IMG/VR virus record: IMGVR_UViG_3300010158_000028
Span: 1-64,000 of that record
Origin: a virus
Strand: one strand, 5' to 3'
DNA: 64,000 nucleotides
The position numbers were made by a program, and so were the translations under genes. Shown one piece after another: positions 15,804 to 23,692 of this stretch (its first letter is position 1; every line of letters starts with the position of its first letter). The notes under the pieces are model-generated. The model saw only the letters and a list, made by a program, of their open reading frames with translations. It was not told the origin of the DNA and searched no databases.

Positions 15804-15887
15804 TGGTGGAGTATCCTGGGATCGAACCAGGCGTGGCAGAGCCGGCGGATTTACAGTCCACTGCATCACCGTTGATGCTTCTACTCC
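15804..15887 (-). tRNA. tRNA-Tyr (anticodon GTA)
   Basis: 84 nt with a type II variable arm; anticodon loop CTGTAAA (GTA); acceptor GGAGTAG/ATACTCC with a mismatch at the last pair; encoded CCA. First of the cluster in transcription order. Confidence 0.88.
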
Positions 15888-15893
15888 ATAAAA

Positions 15894-16346
15894 CTATTCT
15901 GTGTATGCTTTATGTATCTTAAAAATTAAATCTGATATTACATGAGGTTTCATATTAGTACCATTATTATCTTCAAATGGTATTACGTCCCACCTAGCGT
16001 CATCAGAACTATACCAAGCATAGATACAAACCTCTTCATCTGGTCTATGAATAATCCATGAACCGAATGATGTTGGAAATACTTCATGTTCAGGAAAATG
16101 TTTATTGCGTAATGATTCTTTATGAACAAATACTGTATATGATTCTGTCTTAAGATCGGGTTGTCCATCATCTAATTCAGCATAACCATCAAAGATAATC
16201 TTTACACCAGGAAATGTATCTCCTGAATTATCACCTTGAACTGAAATGCCATCACTTGGATCAGGATCCATTGTTGCTCTGAATTCTTCTAACCAAGATT
16301 GAATTACATTACTATAATCTCTTTTATCATCCATAAAAAATTCCAT
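15894..16346 (-). CDS. Unknown early protein, 150 aa
   Basis: The ATG at 16346 (GGAGTTAAT site) gives MEFFMDDKRDYSNVIQ; the longer frame upstream overlaps the preceding gene and is rejected. Acidic and soluble, with Trp-rich C-terminal half (SWIIHRPDE, YAWYSSDDARWDVIP). No recognised domain. It ends 6 bp before the tRNA cluster. Confidence 0.5.
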   Translation of the reverse strand: MEFFMDDKRDYSNVIQSWLEEFRATMDPDPSDGISVQGDNSGDTFPGVKIIFDGYAELDDGQPDLKTESYTVFVHKESLRNKHFPEHEVFPTSFGSWIIHRPDEEVCIYAWYSSDDARWDVIPFEDNNGTNMKPHVISDLIFKIHKAYTE

Positions 16347-16347
16347 A

Positions 16348-16698
16348 TTAACTCCATGTGCGATGCTTCTCAGCAACCCACTCTGTACCATCATACTCAC
16401 CAATTTCCCAATCAACATCATCAGGTACATCAACAACTTTTAATTCTGCATAATCACCGAATGATGCATTACCCAATTCTTCTACCGTTTGAACTAGATA
16501 AGGACAATTTCTTAATAAATCCATTGATGCCCAATAATTATCATTACTAACTTCATTTAAATAATAATGTTTTCTAACATAATCATCTTTTTCCGCATCA
16601 ACAGCAATTATATTAGTATTACTCAACTCGGCGTATCGCATAACACCCTCATGTGATAAACCAAATCCACCAAAACATTTATTAATCACGACTTTCAT
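16348..16698 (-). CDS. Conserved phage protein, MKVVINKCFGGFGLS type
   Basis: A 116-residue protein. MKVVINKCFGGFGLSHEG at the start and VPDDVDWEIGEYDGTEWVAE plus KHRTW at the end match a protein I have seen widely in phages, with no known function. The ATG at 16698 has a GGAG site at 7 nt, so the longer upstream frame is not used. Confidence 0.65.
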   Translation of the reverse strand: MKVVINKCFGGFGLSHEGVMRYAELSNTNIIAVDAEKDDYVRKHYYLNEVSNDNYWASMDLLRNCPYLVQTVEELGNASFGDYAELKVVDVPDDVDWEIGEYDGTEWVAEKHRTWS

Positions 16699-17071
16699 CT
16701 CTATACTCCAATTCTTTATCAAATAATTCTTTTAACCATGGTGTCAATTTACAATTATCTTGTGTAGCAAAAATATGATCTGTTGTCATATCTGTTAATG
16801 GTACCCAAGTTAATGGTTGTTTACCATCTTTGCCACGAGTGCCCCAATGAAATGATTCTCTAATCTCTACAAAAGAATCACTCATCATTAATGATAATTC
16901 TATATATGGTGCATCATCGTGAACATTTCTACGAAGATAATCTAGACCACCATCAACCATATATTCTTTACCATTCTTATCGGTATATTCTTTATAATCG
17001 TGTCTATGGTATGATTGTAGAATAGTACCATCTGGTGTTTTGATTCTATTTGCTACAATTTGATTATTCAT
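16682..17071 (-). CDS. Conserved phage protein, 129 aa
   Basis: ANRIKTPDGTILQSYHRHDYKEY followed by DKNGKEYMVDGGLDYLRRN is a recurring phage sequence of unknown function, usually found beside the MKVVINKC-type protein as here. Soluble and slightly acidic. The 3' end overlaps the next gene and the start overlaps the previous stop. Confidence 0.65.
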   Translation of the reverse strand: MNNQIVANRIKTPDGTILQSYHRHDYKEYTDKNGKEYMVDGGLDYLRRNVHDDAPYIELSLMMSDSFVEIRESFHWGTRGKDGKQPLTWVPLTDMTTDHIFATQDNCKLTPWLKELFDKELEYRDESRD

Positions 17072-17264
17072 TTCTCACATCTCTTATCCATTCAATCTTA
17101 TCACGCCATTCCCTATACAATATAGGATCATTATAATATATCTCTGCTAACTGTTTCTGCAATACGCCTAACTGATAAGAAAGAATTAAATTCTTATCTT
17201 TATACTTAGTAATACTATCTAAATCATAAGCGATTTCTCGTCTTATGAATTCTGCATCTTTCAT
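17064..17264 (-). CDS. Small hypothetical protein, 66 aa
   Basis: Begins MKDAEFIRREIAYDLDS; helical and charged. The start overlaps the stop of the upstream gene in ATGA. No recognised domain. Confidence 0.5.
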   Translation of the reverse strand: MKDAEFIRREIAYDLDSITKYKDKNLILSYQLGVLQKQLAEIYYNDPILYREWRDKIEWIRDVRNE

Positions 17265-17602
17265 TCATTCTCTTTGTTACTAATATGGTTTAATCTATCC
17301 TGCTCAATAAACTCGCTAAGTATGATCTCACACATTTCATTTAATGTGATATCTCTATCATGTGCCATTAACATTAAATTATGTAATTCATCTTTTTCTA
17401 AATCAAGAAGAATTTCTTCTTTTTGTTCTTTCTTTTGTTTCTGCATTTCTTCATACCTACTTAAATAATATTCTTTTGTTGCACTAATAAACAAATTCAT
17501 TCTATCATATGTTCTATAACTATCATATCCTTCAGGATCATTTAATGCACGGTCAATAACAATACCATACTTGATTGCTAAATTCTTAATTGCTTCATTC
17601 AT
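17261..17602 (-). CDS. Helical protein with RHH-like C-terminus, 113 aa
   Basis: The central segment is a Lys/Glu-rich helix (EEMQKQKKEQKEEILLDLE). The final part, DRDITLNEMCEIILSEFI, resembles the helix pair of ribbon-helix-helix-like small phage proteins. A DNA-binding role is possible but not shown. GGAGACTAAC precedes the start. Confidence 0.5.
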   Translation of the reverse strand: MNEAIKNLAIKYGIVIDRALNDPEGYDSYRTYDRMNLFISATKEYYLSRYEEMQKQKKEQKEEILLDLEKDELHNLMLMAHDRDITLNEMCEIILSEFIEQDRLNHISNKENE

Positions 17603-17611
17603 GTTAGTCTC

Positions 17612-18121
17612 CTAGTCCCATAATGCTCTGTAATATTTACCAAATAAATCTAAACCTTCTTGTATCTTTGGATCGTTAATAATTTTATCATCATCTTTTA
17701 TTATTTTTTCAAAAGACCAAATCATTTTATCCATAATTTTGTCCCATTCTTCTACTGCAGAATTGAATGCTGCATCATCTCCTTCCTTATAAAACTCAAA
17801 ACATGATTGGACACTATTACTATCATACTTTACCAAACCGCCAGGAATACCATGTTGAGTTGCTTTTAACTGTTTCAACATTGGTAAGATAATCATTGCT
17901 AAAGTATGATCCATACTCCAAGTATCCCACTTATCAATCTGAATTGATATTTTTCGTTTGTGTTTATTATGGATCCATTCACACAAATCTTTCACCCAAG
18001 TTTCACACAACCATTCACCAATCTTATAACATGTATCTTCAGACACACCAACCTTTTGAAATAAATCAGCAAATTGGTATGGACCCCACCAGTCTAAGTA
18101 TGGCCCAATTTTTACTTTCAT
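17612..18121 (-). CDS. Conserved phage protein, WDTWSMDHTLA type
   Basis: A 169-residue protein. KIGPYLDWWGPYQ, IDKWDTWSMDHTLAMIILP and a closing LFGKYYRALWD match a protein that recurs in many T4-like and jumbo phages. The function is unknown; conservation suggests a general early role. The start overlaps the stop of the upstream membrane protein (TAATG). Confidence 0.7.
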   Translation of the reverse strand: MKVKIGPYLDWWGPYQFADLFQKVGVSEDTCYKIGEWLCETWVKDLCEWIHNKHKRKISIQIDKWDTWSMDHTLAMIILPMLKQLKATQHGIPGGLVKYDSNSVQSCFEFYKEGDDAAFNSAVEEWDKIMDKMIWSFEKIIKDDDKIINDPKIQEGLDLFGKYYRALWD

Positions 18122-18321
18122 TATCTTGCTTTCAATATATTAAATGATAAAAATGACGTTAATAAAAATGCCGCACACCATGTGTCAAAGGTATACGGAA
18201 TTGCTAAAACAGGAAACAAAGTATTAAAACACCAAATAGATAAAAGTGGTGAAAAAACTATAATACTTGCTGCTATAACAACTATACTAATTCCTAATAA
18301 TATTTTCATAATCATATTCAT
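18121..18321 (-). CDS. Small membrane protein, 66 aa
   Basis: Two hydrophobic helices (ILLGISIVVIAASIIVFSPL and a C-terminal AAFLLTSFLSFNIL). Coupled to both neighbours by overlapping start and stop codons. Function unknown. Confidence 0.5.
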   Translation of the reverse strand: MNMIMKILLGISIVVIAASIIVFSPLLSIWCFNTLFPVLAIPYTFDTWCAAFLLTSFLSFNILKAR

Positions 18322-18602
18322 TTAACACCTCCTAAAACAACCTCAACTTGTTTAATAGAGTCATATCTAAAACTCCGCCAACCTTGATTCTCTAAATCAA
18401 ATACCGCAATAACTTCATCATTTACTTTTCTGTTATCTTCAGATTTTGGCGCAAACTCTTGTGGAATAACATTCTCATTTAATGTTGCTTTCATTACACG
18501 CTCAGTACCATCTTTTTTGGTAAATGTAACAATAGCACCTTCTTTACTTAGTAACTTCTTCAACCATGTCTTACTTTTTTTATCTGTAAATAATAGTTCC
18601 AT
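18318..18602 (-). CDS. SH3-fold DUF2693-like protein
   Basis: A 94-residue protein with the pattern VTFTKKDGTERVMKATL, then VFDLENQGWRSFRYDSI, seen in phage proteins annotated as SH3 beta-barrel or DUF2693. Likely a small nucleic-acid- or protein-binding barrel. GGAGATTATT precedes the start. Confidence 0.65.
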   Translation of the reverse strand: MELLFTDKKSKTWLKKLLSKEGAIVTFTKKDGTERVMKATLNENVIPQEFAPKSEDNRKVNDEVIAVFDLENQGWRSFRYDSIKQVEVVLGGVK

Positions 18603-18611
18603 AATAATCTC

Positions 18612-19007
18612 CTAATTGTTAGCAATACTTTCTGCCATCTCTTTCACATTCTTTTGTTGTTCTAAAACTTTTATCAATACTTCTTGTAAAAAACTTTCAA
18701 ACCATTCTACTGTCTTATCTGTCTTTTTTATAAACATACCGTAAAATTTAGGTAATAAACTTGTTGCATAGTAAACTGGATCTCTGAATATTGCTTCAAA
18801 AGTATCATCAAAATCCATTTCAGCCACATTTTCTTTATTAGATTTAAACAATATTACATGATATTTGTCACCTACTTTGGTACCTTCTATAGGATTACCA
18901 CGACTATATTTGTCTTTCAATTCAAAGAAAGATATATCAACATTCCCATCATCATCTGGTGAAACCATAAAACCATCATAGAATTCATCTTTTAAATTAT
19001 CATCCAT
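18612..19007 (-). CDS. Unknown acidic protein, 131 aa
   Basis: The ATG at 19007 follows a GGAG site and gives MDDNLKDEFYDGFMVSPDD. No domain recognised; the C-terminus is a predicted amphipathic helix (WFESFLQEVLIKVLEQQ). It slightly overlaps a possible 32-residue membrane peptide upstream. Confidence 0.5.
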   Translation of the reverse strand: MDDNLKDEFYDGFMVSPDDDGNVDISFFELKDKYSRGNPIEGTKVGDKYHVILFKSNKENVAEMDFDDTFEAIFRDPVYYATSLLPKFYGMFIKKTDKTVEWFESFLQEVLIKVLEQQKNVKEMAESIANN

Positions 19008-19090
19008 AATACTACTCCTATCACTAACCATTCAGTAAATGTAAATTGATAACACCAATTTGGTAATTGGTAACTTATATAATGCCACAT
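18992..19090 (-). CDS. Possible small membrane peptide, 32 aa
   Basis: MWHYISYQLPNWCYQF then FTEWLVIGVVLWMII, a single transmembrane helix. The start is coupled to the previous stop as TAATG. Very short, so only tentatively called. Confidence 0.35.
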   Translation of the reverse strand: MWHYISYQLPNWCYQFTFTEWLVIGVVLWMII

Positions 19091-19341
19091 TAGTTAATGA
19101 ATTCTCCTAGACCTCTTCGTGCTGCAGTAACAGAGGTATATTTTTCTTTGTTTATTAATATATATCTTTGACTATAAACTTTTACAATTCCATACTTGAA
19201 TGGAATCTTGTAAAATACTTTTTTATCGTTTATTTTTTCTCTTAATCTTGTTAAAAGAGGGGCATCGGTAAGTCCGGCATATTGAATAGTCTCTTCAATC
19301 TCTTGTGCCGCTTGACTACGAGCAAATGCAATAGGAATCAT
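19090..19341 (-). CDS. Small hypothetical protein, 83 aa
   Basis: Begins MIPIAFARSQAAQEIEE. The ATG at 19341 is chosen because the -10 of the early promoter at 19369-19397 lies over the start of the longer frame. Basic, beta-rich in the second half (KIPFKYGIVKVYSQRYIL). Unknown function. Confidence 0.5.
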   Translation of the reverse strand: MIPIAFARSQAAQEIEETIQYAGLTDAPLLTRLREKINDKKVFYKIPFKYGIVKVYSQRYILINKEKYTSVTAARRGLGEFIN

Positions 19342-19368
19342 AATATAAACTTTCTCAATTAAAAACAT

Positions 19369-19397
19369 ATTATATAACAACTAAACCTGAATGTCAA
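19369..19397 (-). promoter_or_regulatory. Early sigma70-type promoter
   Basis: TTGACA, 17 nt, TATAAT. The TGA stop codon of the upstream HAD-family gene lies inside the -35 element. Confidence 0.65.
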
Positions 19398-19999
19398 CTA
19401 TATCTTGTAATATTACCGTTTTCATGGACAAAGAATGCTTCAAAATTAATATTGTCAAATTCTTTTTTCAATCCTAAAAATGCATCTAGATTACCTGCAT
19501 GGTCATCAAACATTCTGGCAATAGTATAATTACCTTTTTTTAACTTGGTTCGAGCAATCTCTGCCTTTGCTGCTGGACCAGGCATTGATAAATTACCGGC
19601 ACGATGCACATGCACCCGCTTAATATCAAAACCATATTTGTCAAAGGTCTTTAAGAATAAATTCTTATCATCCAAATCAACCCGAGCAGTGATTATGATA
19701 ATCTCTTTTTGAGGTGTATTTCTAAACTTATCAAGCATCCGCTTTGCAGTTTTAAATACTGTATCAACTGGTTTAGCAGTCTTATTAAATATTGCCGAGG
19801 ATCTGAATTCAGAAAAATCAAATACTTCACCATCTTTTTTATCATATACATTGTATTCTGCAGGTGTAAGTGATCCAACCTTCTTACCATCCTTCATTAC
19901 ATGAACCGAAGTTTTGGTGCGGAATAAAGTATCATCAATATCAAATATTGATAAACTTGACTCAATATCCTCTTTAATAAATTCTTTGAATGATATCAT
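19394..19999 (-). CDS. HAD-superfamily phosphatase-like protein with CTS-like N-terminus
   Basis: A 201-residue protein. The HAD motif I is SIFDIDDTLF, motif II is IIIITARV, and MFDDHAGNL near residue 165 supplies the acidic motif IV, so it is probably a polynucleotide or small-molecule phosphatase. It begins MISFKEFIKED, like several virion-region proteins here and like T4 capsid-targeting sequences (MKTYQEFI-type), hinting that it is packaged in the head. The ATG at 19999 is preferred to a TTG upstream. GATAAATA at 20005-20012 could act as a weak late promoter. Confidence 0.7.
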   Translation of the reverse strand: MISFKEFIKEDIESSLSIFDIDDTLFRTKTSVHVMKDGKKVGSLTPAEYNVYDKKDGEVFDFSEFRSSAIFNKTAKPVDTVFKTAKRMLDKFRNTPQKEIIIITARVDLDDKNLFLKTFDKYGFDIKRVHVHRAGNLSMPGPAAKAEIARTKLKKGNYTIARMFDDHAGNLDAFLGLKKEFDNINFEAFFVHENGNITRYS

Positions 20000-20010
20000 A
20001 CTATTATTTA

Positions 20011-20166
20011 TCAATTAAAACCTTTGAAAACATCATACACAAAATCAAAACATGATACTTTAAAAGTCTGGGTAAAATTACCAGATTTTATACGATATCC
20101 ACCACTGTCCAATTGATATAGAGTAACTTTTCTTTTATTAACAACCCGTGATAAAATAAATTTCAT
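20011..20166 (-). CDS. Small hypothetical protein, 51 aa
   Basis: MKFILSRVVNKRKVTLYQ onward; basic and beta-rich. The start overlaps the stop of the upstream membrane gene (ATGA), supporting translation. Confidence 0.5.
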   Translation of the reverse strand: MKFILSRVVNKRKVTLYQLDSGGYRIKSGNFTQTFKVSCFDFVYDVFKGFN

Positions 20167-20369
20167 TTGATTATCCCTATAAAGTAAATTAGTAAAAGAC
20201 CAGAATTAACAGCGATCATTGCCGAATCCTTAATACGAATACTCCATATAAGGAATACAATAGAACCCATGTTAAGTAAGTATATATTCAACGGATCAAT
20301 ACGAAAACTGGTACATAAAGCACCTGCCAAAGTAATTGCCGTTGCAAACCATTTCAAGTAGTTATTCAT
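20163..20369 (-). CDS. DUF6552-like small membrane protein
   Basis: MNNYLKWFATAITLAGAL ... FLIWSIRIKDSAMIAVNSGLL resembles a small phage membrane family I recall as DUF6552: three hydrophobic stretches in about 68 residues. Three ATGs in a row (20375, 20372, 20369) are possible starts. The early promoter's predicted start site is only 1-7 bp upstream, so the message may be leaderless. Confidence 0.55.
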   Translation of the reverse strand: MNNYLKWFATAITLAGALCTSFRIDPLNIYLLNMGSIVFLIWSIRIKDSAMIAVNSGLLLIYFIGIIK

Positions 20370-20382
20370 CATCATGTATACC

Positions 20383-20410
20383 ATTATACACGATTATATC
20401 CAAATGTCAA
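20383..20410 (-). promoter_or_regulatory. Early sigma70-type promoter
   Basis: TTGACA, 16 nt, TATAAT, preceded by ACGC as in other family members. Drives the membrane protein at 20163. Confidence 0.65.
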
Positions 20411-20432
20411 GCGTAATCGTAACTTATTGATT

Positions 20433-20630
20433 TTATTGACTTTTTTCTAACTCAAAATGTTCCTTTAAAATCAGTCTGGCAGAGTTGGAATTGCGTACCT
20501 CCCGTTCATGCAATATCTTAATACATTCCTCTACTGTTAACCGCATAAACTGTTCCAGAGTATCACCACCCACTAATGGATAATGACTGCCACCCGCCAT
20601 CAATGCTAATTCTTTACATTTAGGACTCAT
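20433..20630 (-). CDS. Small hypothetical protein, 65 aa
   Basis: MSPKCKELALMAGGSHYPLV then TVEECIKILHER and a closing LILKEHFELEK, the pattern of small early phage proteins containing a C-terminal ILKEHF motif. The ATG at 20630 follows AAGGA. The start lies inside the 3' end of the upstream membrane peptide. Confidence 0.5.
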   Translation of the reverse strand: MSPKCKELALMAGGSHYPLVGGDTLEQFMRLTVEECIKILHEREVRNSNSARLILKEHFELEKSQ

Positions 20631-20739
20631 CTTTTTTCCTTGTTCGTTCAATATCTCTACCAACATAATAACCGAGAAAAAATACAATACTGATCAAAAT
20701 GAATAAAGCCATTACCTGATCATTATTTAAAGGCATCAT
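20620..20739 (-). CDS. Small membrane protein, 39 aa
   Basis: MMPLNNDQVMALFILISIVF and a charged tail DIERTRKKDES: one transmembrane helix. Coupled to the upstream gene by ATGA and overlapping the downstream start. Confidence 0.5.
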   Translation of the reverse strand: MMPLNNDQVMALFILISIVFFLGYYVGRDIERTRKKDES

Positions 20740-20915
20740 ACACTGTTCCCCATAACATAATACCAAAATGCAATTGAAGCGAAATATACAATAATATATT
20801 TGCCTATATTTTTACCAAATAAACCTTGATTAAAAAAAGCAAACGTCATGCCTAACATAAAAGAAAATAAATTAAGTCGGGCAAACGATATATCAAATAT
20901 ACTCAAAGTTTCCAT
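20736..20915 (-). CDS. Small membrane protein, 59 aa
   Basis: METLSIFDISFARLNLFSFM with two hydrophobic segments. A start at 20924 is equally possible. It overlaps the preceding gene by about 20 bp. Confidence 0.45.
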   Translation of the reverse strand: METLSIFDISFARLNLFSFMLGMTFAFFNQGLFGKNIGKYIIVYFASIAFWYYVMGNSV

Positions 20916-21123
20916 AATCCTCATCCATGCCAAAACCTGCAGAAGTCATGGCACTATCAAAGTCACCATCCATACTATCATCATAATCATCATTCAAATA
21001 ATTTTGAATAACATAATTAACATCGGAAAAATCTACCTTCAACATCTTTGCAACTTCTAACGGAGTCCAACCATCCTCAAAAGCATCAATAATTTGTTCT
21101 TGCATATTAGAAAAATAACCCAT
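20893..21123 (-). CDS. Small HTH-like protein with acidic tail, 76 aa
   Basis: AFEDGWTPLEVAKMLKVDFSD (about residues 14-34) reads as a helix-turn-helix, followed by an Asp-rich tail (NDDYDDSMDGDFDS). Possibly a transcription modifier. The start is coupled by TAATG to the upstream 51-residue gene. Confidence 0.5.
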   Translation of the reverse strand: MGYFSNMQEQIIDAFEDGWTPLEVAKMLKVDFSDVNYVIQNYLNDDYDDSMDGDFDSAMTSAGFGMDEDYGNFEYI

Positions 21124-21278
21124 TATACATTCTCCCCATAAAATTGTGCATCATCATCATAAGAATTTGCCGCATATTGCAGTGATTCATACTCCATTGC
21201 CATCTCTACAATTTCCTGCTCGGATGGTTGCCAATTTGTTTCATTCAACAATTCATATAAACTGGTAATAGGCTTCAT
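21123..21278 (-). CDS. Small acidic protein, 51 aa
   Basis: MKPITSLYELLNETNWQPSE, acidic and helical. GGAGATTATT ribosome site and the early promoter at 21301-21329 directly upstream make it the first gene of its operon. Confidence 0.5.
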   Translation of the reverse strand: MKPITSLYELLNETNWQPSEQEIVEMAMEYESLQYAANSYDDDAQFYGENV

Positions 21279-21300
21279 AATAATCTCCATCAAAGAATAC

Positions 21301-21329
21301 ATTATATAACAGAATCACTACAATGTCAA
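21301..21329 (-). promoter_or_regulatory. Early sigma70-type promoter
   Basis: TTGACA, 17 nt, TATAAT; the -35 overlaps the last codons of the gp88-like gene. Confidence 0.65.
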
Positions 21330-21970
21330 GCGGCAATTTTCAACATAATAACTTTTTTCATTGCCCGACCATGTTGAGGATAACCAATCACATCTACCGA
21401 CTTATCATAACATGCACGGCAACCAGAACATTTTCCACCATTCTGATATGCGGTACACAATGTAACACCTTCTGGTACATTATCAGTAGGCAATATTGTT
21501 GAACCGTGAATACCTTTTGTGAATTCACCCATAACAGAATCACTTGAAAAGCGAACCTTAACATTAGGTAAAGAATCCATCTCTTTCAAGATTGGTTGAA
21601 ATTTTACAAATTTAAACATGCGAGTTGGTAACCAATGCTTCACATGAGGAGTAGCTTTCATTACCTCAAGCATTTTATTTGCCAACTTTAGTGAATACAT
21701 ATCACCAGAATCAAACCAACGGAAATATTTTTGTTTCTTTAATGCTTCAACCATATCGGCAACCCAACCATCTCGTTCCCAATCCTCTTGATTCTCAGCA
21801 CGGACTAATTTAACGCCAGGAAAATGATATGTACCTTGAGTAGCATAGCAACCTTTACATGCATCAACCAACCCACCATCTTTTGCTTTACTTCCAGGAC
21901 ATGTAGTTAATGCCTGTAAAGACCAAGATTTAATATTGTCTAACTTGCTGGTTTTAGAAATATGTAACAT
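21326..21970 (-). CDS. Gp88-like cysteine-rich phage protein
   Basis: A 214-residue protein with SWSLQALTTCPGSKAKDGGLVDACKGCYATQG near the start, FRWFDSGDMYSLKLA centrally, and GGKCSGCRACYDKSVDVI near the end. This matches the gene-product-88 family of mycobacteriophages and other phages. The conserved cysteines suggest a metal centre, possibly iron-sulphur; the activity is unknown. Preceded by the early promoter at 22001-22028. Confidence 0.75.
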   Translation of the reverse strand: MLHISKTSKLDNIKSWSLQALTTCPGSKAKDGGLVDACKGCYATQGTYHFPGVKLVRAENQEDWERDGWVADMVEALKKQKYFRWFDSGDMYSLKLANKMLEVMKATPHVKHWLPTRMFKFVKFQPILKEMDSLPNVKVRFSSDSVMGEFTKGIHGSTILPTDNVPEGVTLCTAYQNGGKCSGCRACYDKSVDVIGYPQHGRAMKKVIMLKIAA

Positions 21971-22000
21971 TTACTGCTCCAAATCAATTAATCAGACTAC

Positions 22001-22028
22001 ATTATACCATAGTTGGAACAAATGTCAA
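22001..22028 (-). promoter_or_regulatory. Early sigma70-type promoter
   Basis: TTGACA, 16 nt, TATAAT (extended TGG), flanked by AACGC upstream and GTAGTCTGAT downstream, as in the family consensus. Confidence 0.72.
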
Positions 22029-22035
22029 GCGTTTT

Positions 22036-22215
22036 CTAAGTTGTTGTTTTTAAAGGGTTTTTTCTACACTCTTCTTTTGCTTGGACTGGCATATCTGGAC
22101 TAATCTCCGCCCACCTACAGTCAATTACCTTTTGATCTTCGATATTCAGACTAATGCTAACCAACAATAAAGAAAAAAGTATGATAATAATTAATATCTC
22201 GGTTATTATTTTCAC
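22036..22215 (-). CDS. Small membrane/exported protein, CRWAEISPD type
   Basis: The GTG start at 22215 overlaps the previous stop (GTGA) and has a GGAG site, giving a 59-residue protein with an N-terminal hydrophobic helix (ILIIIILFSLLLVSI) and the motif DCRWAEISPDMPVQAKEECRK, which recurs in small phage proteins with one helix or signal peptide. Unknown function. Confidence 0.6.
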   Translation of the reverse strand: MKIITEILIIIILFSLLLVSISLNIEDQKVIDCRWAEISPDMPVQAKEECRKNPLKTTT

Positions 22216-22787
22216 TTCTTTACTCCATACAGAATCATCATTACATCCAAGATACAATCATCAACAGGATTATGTTTGGTAACATGTAAAAAAGAATCAA
22301 AACCTGGATATTCAATCTTACAATAACCGTTCTCTGTATTATAAAGAAAATCAACTGCTGTCCTAACATCTCTCCATCTATGGTATTCAAATACAGGTTC
22401 TATTTCAACATCATCACATAACGAATCCAATACAGACTGATCTAGATTACCTCTAGCCCATACCCATTTCTTTTTATCATTACCATAAGTATTAGCCCAC
22501 TTTGCTAATTGTTCTAAACCATTCTTTGCAGATACATCAATATCAGATGGTTTAAATGATTTGATTCTAGCATTCTCACACTGCTTTGCCCACCAATCAA
22601 TAGTGCTTTTAGATACACTTCTTTTATATTGTTTAATCTGTTCTTGTGCATCAAATTTTATAAAGATAGAATCTTTTCTTAATGTCTCTGGTGATGGTTT
22701 TGCATCAGGATCAAAATGAACACAAGCCATTGATAGTATTACCGAACTTGAATTTTTATTTAGAGTCTCTACATCAAACATGAACAT
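22212..22787 (-). CDS. dexA: DexA-like DEDDh 3'-5' exonuclease
   Basis: A 191-residue protein. DVETL at residues 5-9 gives the first Asp/Glu pair, GNLDQSVLDSL near 116 the second Asp, and HNPVDDCILDV near 176 the His/Asp of a DEDDh exonuclease. The family includes T4 DexA, which degrades single-stranded DNA. The T4 protein is about 227 residues, so the size is compatible. The ATG at 22787 overlaps the preceding TAA. Confidence 0.72.
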   Translation of the reverse strand: MFMFDVETLNKNSSSVILSMACVHFDPDAKPSPETLRKDSIFIKFDAQEQIKQYKRSVSKSTIDWWAKQCENARIKSFKPSDIDVSAKNGLEQLAKWANTYGNDKKKWVWARGNLDQSVLDSLCDDVEIEPVFEYHRWRDVRTAVDFLYNTENGYCKIEYPGFDSFLHVTKHNPVDDCILDVMMILYGVKK

Positions 22788-23035
22788 TATTCGTCTAACT
22801 CCCAATGTGATTTAATCAAGTCTGCAGTATTAGGTAAAATGAGTCCAGCTAAACTCTCTCCATACTTTACACAATTCTCATGGTTATCATTAGCAATTGC
22901 CGCACACTCTCTAACGATATCCCTTACAAATTCTTCTAATTGTTGTTCAGTGAATTCATAGTAAGTATCTATGCGACTCTTAACGGGTACTCTAGAGAAC
23001 ATTGTAGTTTTAGATTTAAATAATTCTTCGTTCAT
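22787..23035 (-). CDS. Small conserved early protein, 82 aa
   Basis: FTEQQLEEFVRDIVRECAAIA resembles the LIVREC-type segment in many small early phage proteins. No enzymatic motif. Coupled to its neighbours by ATGA and TAATG. Confidence 0.5.
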   Translation of the reverse strand: MNEELFKSKTTMFSRVPVKSRIDTYYEFTEQQLEEFVRDIVRECAAIANDNHENCVKYGESLAGLILPNTADLIKSHWELDE

Positions 23036-23193
23036 ACCTTAACATCCACATTTTGACCTAATTGTTTAACTTTATTTTCTTCTCTTAGTCTTTCTTCTTG
23101 TATTTCCATTACCCGTCTTTGTTGCTTAATATCATCTATTTTCCTCTCATAGATTCTATTCTCAACCATTCTTCGGTATTGTTCTACATTCAT
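23032..23193 (-). CDS. Small coiled-coil protein, 53 aa
   Basis: MNVEQYRRMVENRIYERKID onward; highly charged and almost entirely helical (RRVMEIQEERLREENKVK). The stop overlaps the next start in ATGA. Confidence 0.5.
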   Translation of the reverse strand: MNVEQYRRMVENRIYERKIDDIKQQRRVMEIQEERLREENKVKQLGQNVDVKV

Positions 23194-23197
23194 AGTT

Positions 23198-23692
23198 TTA
23201 AGCCTCTGCTACATGAATATTACATTTACGTAAAAAAGATAATCCTTCTATACTTCTATATTCTTTATTATAATAAAATGCTTTAATACCAGATTGATAG
23301 ATTAACTTTGCACAATCTAAACAAGGTGCATGGGTGCATACCATTATTGCACCATCACCTGATTCAGTAGACCTTGCTAACTTAGATATCGCATTAGACT
23401 CAGCATGAATTACTTCTGGTTTAGTTTTTAAACGATACCAACCTTTACCAGTGCCGGTAAATCCTAATCGCTTCATTTCATCTGGAGAGGGGATTTGTTC
23501 GTTATTACCAACGTATTCGGTATTCTCACAAGTATTATCCCATCCAGAAGGCATACCATTATAACCAATACTTATAATCCGATTATCTTTAATAATCAAT
23601 GCACCGACCTTTAATCGCACTGCACTACTCAACTTCGCATACACATGTGCTACTTCCATATGTGCTTGAAGATGCTTTGGATTAATTTCCAT
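23198..23692 (-). CDS. cd: dCMP deaminase
   Basis: A 164-residue enzyme converting dCMP to dUMP, feeding the phage thymidylate pathway with the ThyX encoded at 44332. Zinc and catalytic motif: HAESNAISKLA (zinc His, catalytic Glu) and CTHAPCLDCAK (two zinc Cys). The N-terminal GYNGMPSG loop and an inserted region before the HAE motif, likely the allosteric/second metal region, fit the T4 family. The start overlaps the stop of the small gene upstream. Confidence 0.88.
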   Translation of the reverse strand: MEINPKHLQAHMEVAHVYAKLSSAVRLKVGALIIKDNRIISIGYNGMPSGWDNTCENTEYVGNNEQIPSPDEMKRLGFTGTGKGWYRLKTKPEVIHAESNAISKLARSTESGDGAIMVCTHAPCLDCAKLIYQSGIKAFYYNKEYRSIEGLSFLRKCNIHVAEA

